DNA of 64,000 nucleotides from Barnesiella viscericola DSM 18177 (GCF_000512915.1 NZ_CP007034.1:2418001-2482000), one strand, 5' to 3'; shown: positions 45,597 to 55,350, counted from the stretch's first letter. Program-made: numbers and translations. Notes: a model not told the origin generated them from the letters alone.

Positions 45597-47627
45597 ATGC
45601 AACAGGAAGATGACCTCAGGGGATTGGCGAAAGTCATGGAATTCATGCGCGCCATCTCCATCTTATTCGTAGTGATACATGTTTACTGGTATTGCTACCA
45701 GGCTATAACCGACCTTGGCGTGAACATCGGAGTCGTGGACCGCATACTGCTGAACTTCCAGCGGACTGCGGGACTTTTCAAGAACCTTCTTCTCACAAAG
45801 ATGTTCGCTCTGATATTCCTCGCCCTGTCATGCCTCGGCACCAAGGGCGTCAAGAACCGGAAGATGACATGGGAGAAAATCTACGGAGCCTACATATCGG
45901 GACTCGTGCTTTTCTTCATGAACTGGTGGATGCTTTCCTTGCCATTGTCTCCGATGGTGAATGCGGCGTTATACACCGCGACACTCACGGTCGGATACAT
46001 ACTGCTGCTCATGGCCGGAATATGGACAAGCCGCATGTTCCGCCACAACCTCATGGACGATGTGTTCAACACGGCCAACGAGAGCTTCATGCAGGAGACA
46101 CGCCTCATGGAGAATGAGTATTCGGTGAATCTGCCTACCAAGTTTGTGTATCAGGGACGCGAATGGGACGGATGGATAAACGTGGTAAATCCGTTCCGCG
46201 CTTCGATAGTTCTCGGTACGCCCGGTTCCGGCAAGAGCTACGCGGTGGTGAACAACTACATCAAGCAACAGATTTCCAAAGGGTTCGCGCTATACCTGTA
46301 TGACTACAAGTTTGATGACCTATCCATCATCGCCTACAACGAGCTGCTCAAAAACCTTGACAAATACAAGGTGAAGCCGGAGTTCTATGTGATAAATTTC
46401 GACGATCCTCGCCGCTCGCACAGGTGCAATCCTATCAATCCGCAGTTCATGGCGGATATCAGCGACGCATACGAATCGGCATACACCATACTCTTGAATC
46501 TGAACAAGACTTGGATACAGAAACAGGGAGATTTCTTCGTTGAGTCGCCGATTATCCTGCTCGCCGCTATAATATGGTACCTCCGTATATATAAGGAAGG
46601 ACGCTACTGTACCTTCCCCCATGCCATCGAGTTCCTAAATAAGCCGTATGCCGACATATTCACCATTCTCACCTCATATCCCTCGCTTGAAAACTACCTG
46701 TCCCCCTTTATGGACGCATGGAAAGGGGGCGCCCAGGACCAACTTCAAGGCCAGATAGCTTCCGCGAAAATCCCACTGTCGAGGATGATTTCGCCGCAGC
46801 TGTACTGGGTTATGACAGGCGATGATTTCACGCTCGACCTGAACAATCCGCAGGCTCCCAAAATCCTCTGTGTAGGCAATAATCCGGATAGGCAAAACAT
46901 ATATTCGGCTGCCCTCGGACTATATAACAGCCGAATAGTAAAGCTGATAAACAAGAAAGGACAGCTCAAGAGTTCAATCATCATTGACGAGCTGCCGACC
47001 ATATATTTTCGCGGCATCGACAACCTCATTGCCACTGCACGCTCCAACAAGGTAGCGGTATGTCTCGGCTTCCAGGACTTCTCCCAACTTGCGCGAGACT
47101 ATGGCGACAAGGAGGCGAAGGTAATCCAGAACACTGTCGGCAATATCTTCAGCGGGCAGGTCGTCGGCGAGACGGCAAAGAACTTGTCGGAGCGTTTCGG
47201 AAAGATACTCCAGCAGCGCCAGTCGGTATCCATCAACCGACAGGATACTTCCACCTCGATAAACACCCAGCTCGATTTCCTCATTCCCGCATCCAAGATA
47301 GCCAATCTGTCACAGGGTACGTTCGTCGGCAGCGTCGCCGACAACTTCGGCGAGGAGATAGACCAGAAGATCTTTCACTCGCGCATTATCGTTGACAGCG
47401 CAAGAGTGGCGGCAGAAACGAAAGCTTACAAGAAAATTCCTGTAATCAATGATTTTCTGGACGAGGATGGCAACGACATCATGCAGGAACAGATTGAAAG
47501 AAACTATTCTCAGATAAAGAATGATGTAGAGCAGATAATCGCCGACGAGATGGAACGCATTAAAAACGACCCGGAATTACAGCATCTGCTCCCGCCGGAG
47601 GATAACGGAGAAGGCGGGGAGAAATAA
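45597..47627 (+). CDS. mobC: Type IV coupling protein MobC (VirD4-like)
   Basis: 676 residues. Two or three N-terminal TM segments (about 17-35, 65-85, 95-140), Walker A GTPGSGKSYAVVN near 207 and Walker B SSIIIDELPTIYFRG near 459. It links the relaxosome to the mating channel as a VirD4/TraD-type ATPase. Palindrome copy D begins at the first base after its stop codon. Confidence 0.92.
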   Translation: MQQEDDLRGLAKVMEFMRAISILFVVIHVYWYCYQAITDLGVNIGVVDRILLNFQRTAGLFKNLLLTKMFALIFLALSCLGTKGVKNRKMTWEKIYGAYISGLVLFFMNWWMLSLPLSPMVNAALYTATLTVGYILLLMAGIWTSRMFRHNLMDDVFNTANESFMQETRLMENEYSVNLPTKFVYQGREWDGWINVVNPFRASIVLGTPGSGKSYAVVNNYIKQQISKGFALYLYDYKFDDLSIIAYNELLKNLDKYKVKPEFYVINFDDPRRSHRCNPINPQFMADISDAYESAYTILLNLNKTWIQKQGDFFVESPIILLAAIIWYLRIYKEGRYCTFPHAIEFLNKPYADIFTILTSYPSLENYLSPFMDAWKGGAQDQLQGQIASAKIPLSRMISPQLYWVMTGDDFTLDLNNPQAPKILCVGNNPDRQNIYSAALGLYNSRIVKLINKKGQLKSSIIIDELPTIYFRGIDNLIATARSNKVAVCLGFQDFSQLARDYGDKEAKVIQNTVGNIFSGQVVGETAKNLSERFGKILQQRQSVSINRQDTSTSINTQLDFLIPASKIANLSQGTFVGSVADNFGEEIDQKIFHSRIIVDSARVAAETKAYKKIPVINDFLDEDGNDIMQEQIERNYSQIKNDVEQIIADEMERIKNDPELQHLLPPEDNGEGGEK

Positions 47628-47805
47628 AGCCGGTGTCTATTCTCTCCGCAAAGGTAGCCACATGCCTTTCGGACGGATGCAAGGCCAGGCCCTGCGGGTT
47701 TCGTGGAAAAATCTTCCGCGCCCCGTGGGGCTTGCGGTATTTTTCCCGAAAGCCTTGCACTGTCCGGCGTGTGGCTGTCATGGCGGCAAGAATAGGACAC
47801 AGGCT
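47628..47805. repeat. Palindromic intergenic element, copy D
   Basis: 178 bp starting right after the mobC stop. Arms: AGCCGGTGTC (47628-47637) with GACACAGGCT (47796-47805), AGCCACATGCC with GGCGTGTGGCT, and GCAAGGC with GCCTTGC around a GGAAAAAT/ATTTTTCC inner stem. The core has its own hairpin CCGCGCCCC/GGGGCTTGCGG. CAAAGGTA is at 47649-47656. Confidence 0.87.
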
Positions 47806-47830
47806 GCTGTGCCCGATAAGGATTATGATT

Positions 47831-48073
47831 ATGAAAAAAATCAAATACGACAATATCCCGGAATGGGCCATATATGCGCTCGAATATGGGATCAGTGAGG
47901 ATACGAGCCTTGATGACGAACATCGGACTCTCGTTTCGGAATTCATAAAATCAAATTTTCCGAACGGCTATATTATGGAAGTCATGTGGAACGATCATAC
48001 TGAATTTGACCGGTATCCGGCTTTCGGAAAGCCATGTGGGACATATAGTGTGAATTTTTGGATTGACAACTAA
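47831..48073 (+). CDS. Hypothetical protein, 80 residues (DUF6926-like)
   Basis: The start MKKIKYDNIPEWAIYALEYG at 47831 lies 26 nt after palindrome copy D; a longer frame would pass through the palindrome and was rejected. IPEWAIYAL, then a PAFGKPCGTYSV motif, recalls the DUF6926 family, with low confidence. Unknown function. Confidence 0.6.
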   Translation: MKKIKYDNIPEWAIYALEYGISEDTSLDDEHRTLVSEFIKSNFPNGYIMEVMWNDHTEFDRYPAFGKPCGTYSVNFWIDN

Positions 48074-48089
48074 CTAAAATAGAAGATAT

Positions 48090-48548
48090 ATGAGTGTTAT
48101 ATGTACAAGGTGCGGAAGCGCCAATGTCGCTTGTGAAGCGATAGTAAATCCCAACGGCAATGTGTTCAAGCGTTATACGGATGAGTCTTTCCGGTACGGA
48201 CAGTGCGAGGATTGTGGCACGTATCCGGAACTGACCGATCCCGATGAAGTCAAAATGGATATAGACAGATTGTATCAGGAATTCAAGTCTTATTCGGACA
48301 CAGAGCCGGACTATGCCAACTGCCGGATATTGTACAAAGATGACGGGGACAACCTGAACGTAAAAATCTCATTGAAGGCGGACGATAAAGCCGCAGCGAT
48401 GGATAAGAGCATATTCTATCACTGCGACAACATTTCCGATTTGAAATCCCTGGCAGAATACGGCGGTGAGGATTTCATTTTGGTGGAATGCTTCCGGTTT
48501 GGCAAATGGACTGATGAAGGTTATCTTTCAAATAATAAAAGCTTATGA
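48090..48548 (+). CDS. Zinc-ribbon hypothetical protein, 152 residues
   Basis: CTRCGSANV at residue 5 and CEDCGTYPEL near 39 give two CxxC pairs, a probable zinc ribbon. The rest is mixed alpha/beta without a known motif. Its stop overlaps the next start by four bases (48545-48548). Confidence 0.65.
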   Translation: MSVICTRCGSANVACEAIVNPNGNVFKRYTDESFRYGQCEDCGTYPELTDPDEVKMDIDRLYQEFKSYSDTEPDYANCRILYKDDGDNLNVKISLKADDKAAAMDKSIFYHCDNISDLKSLAEYGGEDFILVECFRFGKWTDEGYLSNNKSL

Positions 48549-48853
48549 TAACGTTACTGAAAGAATGTGCGGAATATATCCGCTCACATCCGGAGAATAG
48601 GCTGTCTAAAAAACTCCTTGATAAAATAAAGCTGGAACTGTCACGCAATGATGGATATGCTATTGTCTCAACCGTGTCGCGTGAGGACATTGTATCCGTA
48701 GGATATGACGCCGATGCCGTCGGCGATGACGACCTTGAGCGAATTGCTGAGAGTATGCACGAGGACCATACGGAGTATGGCGGCTATTGGGTGGCGTTGA
48801 AAGATGCCTGTGATGAGCTGATGATACCACGGCTATTGAAAAATCCAAAATGA
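48545..48853 (+). CDS. Hypothetical protein, 102 residues
   Basis: Helical N-terminus (LLKECAEYIRSHPENRLSKK), then DIVSVGYDADAVGDDDLERI. Translationally coupled to the zinc-ribbon gene. Unrecognised. Confidence 0.62.
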   Translation: MITLLKECAEYIRSHPENRLSKKLLDKIKLELSRNDGYAIVSTVSREDIVSVGYDADAVGDDDLERIAESMHEDHTEYGGYWVALKDACDELMIPRLLKNPK

Positions 48854-48878
48854 GTTTATTACAATAAAAACTCAAGAA

Positions 48879-48914
48879 AACAGCGGAATCTACATTGAAG
48901 CAGGTTCCGCTGTT
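48879..48914. terminator. Hairpin terminator between convergent genes
   Basis: AACAGCGGAA (48879-48888) pairs with TTCCGCTGTT (48905-48914), 16-nt loop. Lies between the 102-residue gene and the oppositely oriented AAA ATPase. Confidence 0.65.
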
Positions 48915-48956
48915 ATAGTGTCACGAACGAATACGTTAGATAATCGCTGTACTAAG

Positions 48957-50213
48957 TCATAATTCAAGGCTGTGAGGGTCAAGCAGAAATTGTTTTAATC
49001 CCATTGTGGTTATACCATTATCATCACGGCGTAGCATAATATTGTCCTTGACAACTATGATTTTCTTAAAGGAATCAGGGACATTTTTTAAGGGACGCTC
49101 TTCCTGGGCTACTTTTTCCAAAGAAGGAAGGGCAAACGCAGATTGAATATAATACCTCTGACTTCCTTTGTTTGCAACAAAATCTATTTCTATCTGTTTA
49201 CGCGCATAAGTGCCATCTGATGTTCGCTCATTAATCTCAATAACGCCCACATCAACTGAATAACCTCGCATACGCAATTCATTATAAATGACATTTTCCA
49301 TTATGTGCGTTTCCTCCTGCTGGCGGAAATTCAGCCTTGCATTGCGCAAACCCAAATCCGAGAAATAATATTTCTGAGGTGTGGATATGTATTTTTTCCC
49401 TTTGATATCATATCTCTCCGCCTTTTCCACCATGAAAGCGTCAATGAAATAGTCAAGATACTGTTTTATGGTTGCTGCCGATATACTTATGTTACCGTCG
49501 CTTTTGAATGTGTTTTCCAGTTTTCGTGGATTTGTCAGGGAGCCGATACTCGATGATATTATATCCAAAAGAATACCCATCTGGATATTGTTCTGGACTT
49601 TATTGCGCTCCACAATATCTTTAAGGTAAACCTCCCGGAACAACCGTTTAAGATACTGCGCCTTGTCTTCCGCTTTATCCAGTAATACGGCATACGGCAG
49701 ACCTCCGTATGTGTGGTAGATGTTCCATGCGTCATCCCACGCCATATTCGGATATACGGCGCAGTATTCCGCAAAACTTAACGGACGTACATGTATTTCA
49801 TCTCCCCGTCCCCTGAACTCTGTAATTATGTCTGTGGACAGGAACTTGGAATTACTGCCTGTGACATAAGTGTCAAGGTTATCCATGTGAAGAAAGCTAT
49901 TGAGTACATCCTCGAATTCCGCCATAAACTGTACCTCGTCTATAAGCAGGTAATACTGACCCTCATCTTTTAGCAGGCTTGTCACATATTCCAGACATAC
50001 ATCAGGGTCTCGCAATGATTTGTTCCGTCGGTCATCGAGTTCAATACGGATAATATGTGATTCAGGGACGCCTTCTGCTATAAGATGCTCCTTGAATAAT
50101 TTGAAGAGAAGAAAAGATTTGCCGCATCGCCTCATGCCGGTAATGATCTTTATCAACCCGTTATGCTTACGGGATACAAGCAGCTCTAAATATCTGTCAC
50201 GAGGTATAACCAT
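48957..50213 (-). CDS. AAA ATPase with DUF4143 domain
   Basis: 418 residues. Walker A GMRRCGKS at 26-33, Walker B YLLIDEVQF near 92-100, then GSNSKFL and FAEYCAVYP motifs of the AAA_14 family, and a C-terminal DUF4143 region with YYFSDLGLRNARLNF and a nuclease-like IDFVANKGSQRYYIQ. Many copies of this family occur in Bacteroidales genomes; the role is unknown, possibly toxin-antitoxin-like or DNA-linked. The sole leftward gene between palindromes D and E, hence probable cargo. Confidence 0.85.
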   Translation of the reverse strand: MVIPRDRYLELLVSRKHNGLIKIITGMRRCGKSFLLFKLFKEHLIAEGVPESHIIRIELDDRRNKSLRDPDVCLEYVTSLLKDEGQYYLLIDEVQFMAEFEDVLNSFLHMDNLDTYVTGSNSKFLSTDIITEFRGRGDEIHVRPLSFAEYCAVYPNMAWDDAWNIYHTYGGLPYAVLLDKAEDKAQYLKRLFREVYLKDIVERNKVQNNIQMGILLDIISSSIGSLTNPRKLENTFKSDGNISISAATIKQYLDYFIDAFMVEKAERYDIKGKKYISTPQKYYFSDLGLRNARLNFRQQEETHIMENVIYNELRMRGYSVDVGVIEINERTSDGTYARKQIEIDFVANKGSQRYYIQSAFALPSLEKVAQEERPLKNVPDSFKKIIVVKDNIMLRRDDNGITTMGLKQFLLDPHSLEL

Positions 50214-50475
50214 GTCATTTTATATTTTTGCGAGAATTGCAATTTTGTAAAATGGATTTCAGCGGCAAAGTTAGCTATTAAATTCATTATATCCTAATTA
50301 TCACTTAAATAAATTTGCACATGAGCCATTTCTTTGATGTTGTTTTTTGGGGAATATTGTCTGATTTAATGGATATTAACGATGAATGAGTTTTTTCATA
50401 GCCTACCACATTCAACTATTATTATGCGTTCAATACGCTGTATGTAATTTGCCATTAATGAATAAAATAACAGCA

Positions 50476-50656
50476 CGGTCGGCATCGCCGGCTAAGTCCC
50501 TTTATCAAGGTAACTCGGAGACCGAAATCCTCACGTTCAGGCCCTCCGGGTTTTCCTGCAAAAAATTCCCTGCGGTAATTTTTCTTGGAAAAAACGCTCC
50601 GGTTTTGCCCCTCCGAGTTGTAGTGTCGGTCGGGACTTAGCAAGCGATGCCGACCG
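50476..50656. repeat. Palindromic intergenic element, copy E (divergent core)
   Basis: 181 bp. The 25-nt outer arm 50476-50500 pairs with 50632-50656 (two mismatches), and TAACTCGGAG (50511-50520) with CTCCGAGTTG (50611-50620). The core differs from the other copies (TTTTCC/GGAAAA and AAAAATT/AATTTTT) but keeps CAGGCC, GCGGTAATTTTT and GCTCCGG words. A diverged member of the family. Confidence 0.8.
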
Positions 50657-50926
50657 ATGACGCATAAAACGGTCAACTGAAAAACTGTGGCGCCGGCATT
50701 ATGGTATATTGACGGTGCCACAACCAATGCCATATTACAAGAACACATATAATCCTGCCGCCTGTTTTTTACTTACGGATAGAAGTGGGGACAAAAGCAG
50801 CTCCGCCTCTCAATTCTGCATATTACGGTCGTTTTCTCCGCCCCGCCTGTTCTCCTTTCCGTTTCCCTCCGTATCTGTCTTTTTCGCCCCGTAATCGGCT
50901 CATTCCGACCTTTGCGTGACACCCTG

Positions 50927-51010
50927 CGGTGCAACGTGATGACATACGGTGCAACGTATTGTCAATCGTTTGCAAATCAGTATTTTGTATGATTTTAGAG
51001 CCTATATTTG
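50927..51010 (+). promoter_or_regulatory. Promoter of the DUF3945-topB operon with tandem operator-like motif
   Basis: CGGTGCAACGT occurs at 50927-50937 and 50947-50957 (20-bp period). TTGCAAATCA and TATATTTG (51003-51010) follow, 42 nt before the ATG at 51052. The layout and spacing mirror the traE upstream region. Confidence 0.6.
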
Positions 51011-51051
51011 CAGTGGAAACATTTATTTATTCACTCTAAATACTTCAAGGT

Positions 51052-52878
51052 ATGGCAAAAAAATCAGCAAGGGCGGAACCGGATCCGCCGACACCCAAAA
51101 TCACCGAGAACGAGCAGATGAGCGACATCGTGTTCATACTTGACAAGATGGAGCTGATATTGCAGGCGGTGTCAAAACTTGACAAGGACGGGCGACATGA
51201 AACTATCCCGGCTGACACAAAGCACCGCAACTCGTTCCTGAAAATCGACCGCTATGCGGACATGTTCGAGAATTTCCTCAAGAATTTCTGGAGCCAGCTC
51301 AAAGACCCCACTCGTTTCGGTATCCTGTCGGTAAAGGACAAGCATCTTGACGACCCCGATGTAAGACAGGCGATAGAGGACATCGCCGCAGGGAAGAAAA
51401 CCGACGCATTGGAGGAATTCCTCAAGAAATACGAGATTACCCCGAAGGGGAAACAACAAGAAAACACCAACAATCAAAATGTAGAAGAAATGGCAAAGAA
51501 ACAAAAAGACCAGGAAGAAGTGCGGATGTCACCCCGCGAGGTACACGCACAGCAGGCGGCAGCCGCCGGACAACAGCCGGAACAGCGCGCCCCGCGTTAC
51601 AACGAGTCAATGATCGACTGGGAACAACTCAAATTGTTCGGCATCTCGCGTGACTATCTCGCCGAGCGCGGACTGCTCGACCAGATGCTCCGTGGCTACA
51701 AGACTAACCAGATGGTACCCATAACCATGAACTTCGGCTCAGCCGTGCTCCGCACGGACGCACGCCTGTCGTTCCAACAGTCGGCAAACGGGCCTGTCGT
51801 ACTCGCTATTCATGGTATGCGTCAGAAACCGGACCTCGATCGCCCTTATTTCGGGCATATCTTCTCCGACGAGGACAAGAAGAACCTGTTGGAGACCGGC
51901 AACATGGGGCGCGTTGTGGATCTCAAATCCCGCAGCGGTGAGATTGTCCCCACCTTCATCAGCATCGACAAACTCACCAATGAGGTCGTGGCGATGAAGG
52001 CCGAGAATGTGTTCATCCCCGATGAAATCAAGGGTGTCAAACTCACCGAGCAGGAAAAGAACGACCTGAAGGAAGGGAAAGCCGTATTCCTCGAAGGCAT
52101 GAAGTCGCAGGCCGGCAACGACTTCGACGCCAAAGTGCAGATCAGCGCCGAACGTCGCGGAATAGAATACATCTTCGAGAACGACAGGGTGTTCAACCGT
52201 CAGGAACTCGGAGGCGTGAAACTCACCAAGCAGCAGGTTGAGGATCTCAATCTCGGAAAAGCCATCTTCGTGGAGGATATGAAGCGAAAGGACGGTGAAT
52301 ACTTCTCTTCGTTTGTCAAACTCGACCCGCAAAGCGGGCGTCCGGCATACACGCGCTACAATCCGGATTCGCCCGAAGGAGACCGGGAAATCTACATTCC
52401 CAAGGAAATCAACGGTGTGAAGCTCACCGGGGAAGAGCGTGAGGAACTGCGTGCCGGTCGGGTAATATTCCTCAAAGAAATGGTGAACCGCAAAGGTGAG
52501 GAATTTTCCTCGTTTATCAAGGCCGACCTTGAAACCGGACGGTTGAGCTACTCCCGCACGCCGGACGGCTTCGAGCAGCGAGAGCAGTTCAAGATACCAG
52601 CAGAACTGTGGGGCAAGACTCTGACCGCGACCGAACGTGCCCAGCTTCAGGACGGCAAGGCGGTGCTCATCGAAGGGATGATAGGCTTTGACAAGAAACC
52701 ATTCGCCCAATATGTCATGGCTAACTTCAACACCGGCCGTCTGGACTACTACAACGAGGATCCCACCCGCAAGCGCGACGCCTCGCAACGCAATGTGGTC
52801 GCCCAGGCTCAGGAACGACGTCAGTCGCAGGGGCAAGGACAGCAGAACCGCAAGCCGAAAGGCCAGAGCGTCGGCTGA
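51052..52878 (+). CDS. DUF4099/DUF3945 protein of conjugative elements
   Basis: 608 residues. A helical N-terminal region (about 1-140), a DUF4099 segment (IDWEQLKLFGISRDYLAERG near 187) and four DUF3945-type repeats, each beginning with PxE(I/L).G..L(T) (FIPDEIKGVKLTEQEKNDL; NRQELGGVKLTKQQVEDL; IPKEINGVKLTGEEREEL; IPAELWGKTLTATERAQL) and continuing FLEGM or IFLKEM. The Gln/Arg-rich tail suggests nucleic-acid contact. It precedes a single-domain paralogue and topoisomerase III in one operon; function unknown. Confidence 0.88.
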   Translation: MAKKSARAEPDPPTPKITENEQMSDIVFILDKMELILQAVSKLDKDGRHETIPADTKHRNSFLKIDRYADMFENFLKNFWSQLKDPTRFGILSVKDKHLDDPDVRQAIEDIAAGKKTDALEEFLKKYEITPKGKQQENTNNQNVEEMAKKQKDQEEVRMSPREVHAQQAAAAGQQPEQRAPRYNESMIDWEQLKLFGISRDYLAERGLLDQMLRGYKTNQMVPITMNFGSAVLRTDARLSFQQSANGPVVLAIHGMRQKPDLDRPYFGHIFSDEDKKNLLETGNMGRVVDLKSRSGEIVPTFISIDKLTNEVVAMKAENVFIPDEIKGVKLTEQEKNDLKEGKAVFLEGMKSQAGNDFDAKVQISAERRGIEYIFENDRVFNRQELGGVKLTKQQVEDLNLGKAIFVEDMKRKDGEYFSSFVKLDPQSGRPAYTRYNPDSPEGDREIYIPKEINGVKLTGEEREELRAGRVIFLKEMVNRKGEEFSSFIKADLETGRLSYSRTPDGFEQREQFKIPAELWGKTLTATERAQLQDGKAVLIEGMIGFDKKPFAQYVMANFNTGRLDYYNEDPTRKRDASQRNVVAQAQERRQSQGQGQQNRKPKGQSVG

Positions 52879-52908
52879 CGATATGAACAATGTGTAACGT
52901 AAAAGACC

Positions 52909-53169
52909 ATGACAATGAATCAGGAAAACATAGCTCCTTTCAATGCCGAAGATGTGGACTGGGGCGAACTGGAATCCATCGGCATACTCCGTGACGAGCT
53001 TGAGATGGCCGGCGAACTCGACACGCTCCTGCAAGGTGGGAAAACCGGTGTGATATCCCTCAGTCTCGTGCTCCTCGGTGTGGATGTCGTCCTCGACGCC
53101 ACCTTGCAGCTTGTACGCAGGGATAGCGGCGAACCGCTCCTTGAGATTATCGGCATCAAGCCCGCATGA
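52909..53169 (+). CDS. Small DUF4099-type protein
   Basis: 86 residues. VDWGELESIGILRDELEMAGELD lines up with the DUF4099 segment of the upstream protein (IDWEQLKLFGISRDYLAERG), so it is a stand-alone copy of that domain. Lies between that gene and topB. The ATG at 52915 is an alternative start. Confidence 0.78.
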   Translation: MTMNQENIAPFNAEDVDWGELESIGILRDELEMAGELDTLLQGGKTGVISLSLVLLGVDVVLDATLQLVRRDSGEPLLEIIGIKPA

Positions 53170-53198
53170 CAGAGCCTTATATAACCTAATGTCAAACC

Positions 53199-53233
53199 GC
53201 CGTTCCCTGCCCCTGACTATGGCGGGGAACGGC
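53199..53233 (+). terminator. Hairpin upstream of topB
   Basis: GCCGTTCCCTGCC (53199-53211) pairs with GGCGGGGAACGGC (53221-53233), followed by TAAATTTTT. It could attenuate transcription into topB, 16 nt downstream. Confidence 0.6.
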
Positions 53234-53249
53234 TAAATTTTTACACAAT

Positions 53250-55346
53250 ATGATAGCAATCATAACTGAAAAGCCGAGTGTAGGGCAGGACATCGCCCGT
53301 GTCGTCGGCGCCAATATACGCAAAGAGGGTTACTGTACCGGCAACGGCTACATGGTGACATGGGCGCTCGGGCACCTCGTGTCGCTCGCCATGCCGGGCG
53401 CATACGGTTACGACCGTACAACTCCCGAAACCCTTCCCATGATTCCCGACCCATTCCGGCTGGTGGTGCGCCAGATCCGTACCGACCGTGGCATGGTAAC
53501 TGACATCGCCGCCGCAAAGCAACTCAAGATCATTGACGATGTGTTCTCGAAATGCGACAGCATCATCGTGGCGACCGATGCGGGACGCGAAGGGGAACTC
53601 ATCTTCCGCTATATCTATGAATACCTCGGCTACACCAAGCCTTTCCGCAGACTGTGGATATCGTCGCTCACAGACGAGGCAATCCGTACCGGCATGGCGA
53701 ACCTGCGCGACGGTCGTGAGTACGACAGCCTCCATGCCGCCGCAGATTGCCGCGCGAAAGCCGACTGGCTTGTGGGGATGAACGCCAGCCGCGCCCTCGC
53801 CTGCGTGTCGGGCACTTCCAACAGCTCAATCGGACGTGTGCAGACACCCACGCTGGCTATGGTGTGCGCCCGTTTCCGTGAGAACCGTGATTTCGTGTCC
53901 GCCCCTTACTGGCAGCTCCATGTGACTCTCTCCAGGGACGGCAGTCTGTGCCGTTTCTTCCACAAGGATGATTTCAGGGAAAAGACACAGGCTGACGCCG
54001 CCTTCTCCCGTATCGTACCCGGTGCCACGGGGCGTGTCACCAAGGCGGAATGCAGGCGTTCCGACCGCCAGCCTCCGCTTCTTTACGACCTCACAGCTCT
54101 CCAGAAGGACTGCAACGTACATCACGACATGACCGCCGAAAAGACTCTGGCCGTGGCGCAGTCGCTCTACGAGAAGAAACTGATATCCTATCCGCGAACC
54201 GGGAGCCGTTACATACCGCAGGATGTCATGCGAACCGTGCCGGAACTGCTGCAAAAGGTGTGCGCCATGCCGGAATTCCACGCCTACGGCACTGCTTTTG
54301 ACCTTTCAACGCTCAACAACCGCAGCGTAAACGACTCCAAAGTGACCGACCATCACGCTCTGATTGTCACCGGTGTCACCTCCTCGGGCATTTCAGGCGA
54401 CGAACGTGCCGTCTATCTGATGATTGCCGGGCGTATACTCGAAGCATTCTCGCCACCGTGTGTCACCGAAACATACCTGACCGAAGCCGAAATCTGCGGG
54501 ATGCCGTTCCGTTCCAAGTCCTCGTCCGTCGTAATACCCGGCTGGCGTGCCGTGTTTGACCGCAAGGAGGACCGTGGCGAGGATGAATCCGATGAAAATG
54601 CGGCTTGCCCAGCCTTTTCAGTTGGTGACACCGCACCGGTTTCGGGACAAGGGCTGGCGCAGAGGAAGACCATGCCGCGTCCGTTGTACACCGAGGCCAC
54701 CCTCCTTGCCGCAATGGAATCGTGCGGCAAGGATATCACCGATGAGAAGGCGCGCGAGGCTGTCCGCGACATAGGCATCGGCACGCCCGCCACTCGTGCG
54801 GCCATTATCGCCACGCTGGTGAAACGCGACTACATACGTCGTTCCGGCAAGAGCATCGTACCCACCGACAAAGGTCTGGCACTGTACGATGCCGTAAAGG
54901 ATATGCTCGTGGCGGATGTAGGCATGACAGGCAGCTGGGAAAACACACTGTTGCAGATTGAACGGCACACTCTTGAACCCTCTACCTTCATGAACGCCAT
55001 CGTCGGCTATACGCGCAAGGCCACCACTGAAATTCTCGGAATAACCGTGCCAGTCACCCCGGTACATTCCCGACCGTGTCCCAAATGCGGCAAAGGGAAT
55101 GTCGTCATTCGAGCCAAGACTGCCCGGTGCGATAACACAACCTGCGGTCTGTTGGTATTCAGACGATTCTTGAACAAGGAACTCACGGACGGCCATATCG
55201 AGCAGTTGCTGTCATCCGGCAAGACTAAGCTGATAAAGGGATTCAAGGGAAAGAAGGGAAATTCATTCGATGCCATGCTTGTTTTCGACGGCGGCTACAA
55301 TGTCACGCTCGCTTTCCCGGACAGGAAGACTTCAAGAAAGAGATAG
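53250..55346 (+). CDS. topB: DNA topoisomerase III (type IA)
   Basis: 698 residues. The Toprim domain (AIITEKPSVGQDIARVVGA; VATDAGREGELIFRYIYEY) and the active-site motif YPRTGSRYIP with Tyr near 314 define a type IA topoisomerase. The C-terminus has a cysteine zinc motif (CPKCGKGN, CDNTTCGL). ICE-encoded TopB relatives act in element processing and transfer. Last gene of the DUF3945 operon; palindrome copy F begins four bases after its stop. Confidence 0.95.
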   Translation: MIAIITEKPSVGQDIARVVGANIRKEGYCTGNGYMVTWALGHLVSLAMPGAYGYDRTTPETLPMIPDPFRLVVRQIRTDRGMVTDIAAAKQLKIIDDVFSKCDSIIVATDAGREGELIFRYIYEYLGYTKPFRRLWISSLTDEAIRTGMANLRDGREYDSLHAAADCRAKADWLVGMNASRALACVSGTSNSSIGRVQTPTLAMVCARFRENRDFVSAPYWQLHVTLSRDGSLCRFFHKDDFREKTQADAAFSRIVPGATGRVTKAECRRSDRQPPLLYDLTALQKDCNVHHDMTAEKTLAVAQSLYEKKLISYPRTGSRYIPQDVMRTVPELLQKVCAMPEFHAYGTAFDLSTLNNRSVNDSKVTDHHALIVTGVTSSGISGDERAVYLMIAGRILEAFSPPCVTETYLTEAEICGMPFRSKSSSVVIPGWRAVFDRKEDRGEDESDENAACPAFSVGDTAPVSGQGLAQRKTMPRPLYTEATLLAAMESCGKDITDEKAREAVRDIGIGTPATRAAIIATLVKRDYIRRSGKSIVPTDKGLALYDAVKDMLVADVGMTGSWENTLLQIERHTLEPSTFMNAIVGYTRKATTEILGITVPVTPVHSRPCPKCGKGNVVIRAKTARCDNTTCGLLVFRRFLNKELTDGHIEQLLSSGKTKLIKGFKGKKGNSFDAMLVFDGGYNVTLAFPDRKTSRKR

Positions 55347-55350
55347 GACA

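Larger units (their letters stand above)
50214..51051. other. Intergenic region with palindrome E, operator-like repeats and promoter
   Basis: 838 bp with no gene I can support. It holds palindrome copy E, a further hairpin (TGTGGCGCCG 50686-50695 with CGGTGCCACA 50713-50722), a pyrimidine-rich tract near 50800-50890, the tandem CGGTGCAACGT motif and a TATATTTG promoter box. Confidence 0.6.

Noticed and set aside
47633-47830. N-terminal extension of the 80-residue protein at 47831
   Set aside because: The extension would be translated from palindrome D and has the peptide words seen in other palindromes; the ATG at 47831 gives the natural start.
50785-50890. Pyrimidine-rich tract upstream of the DUF3945 operon as a possible triplex or origin
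   Set aside because: The tract is interrupted and lacks mirror symmetry; no further support.
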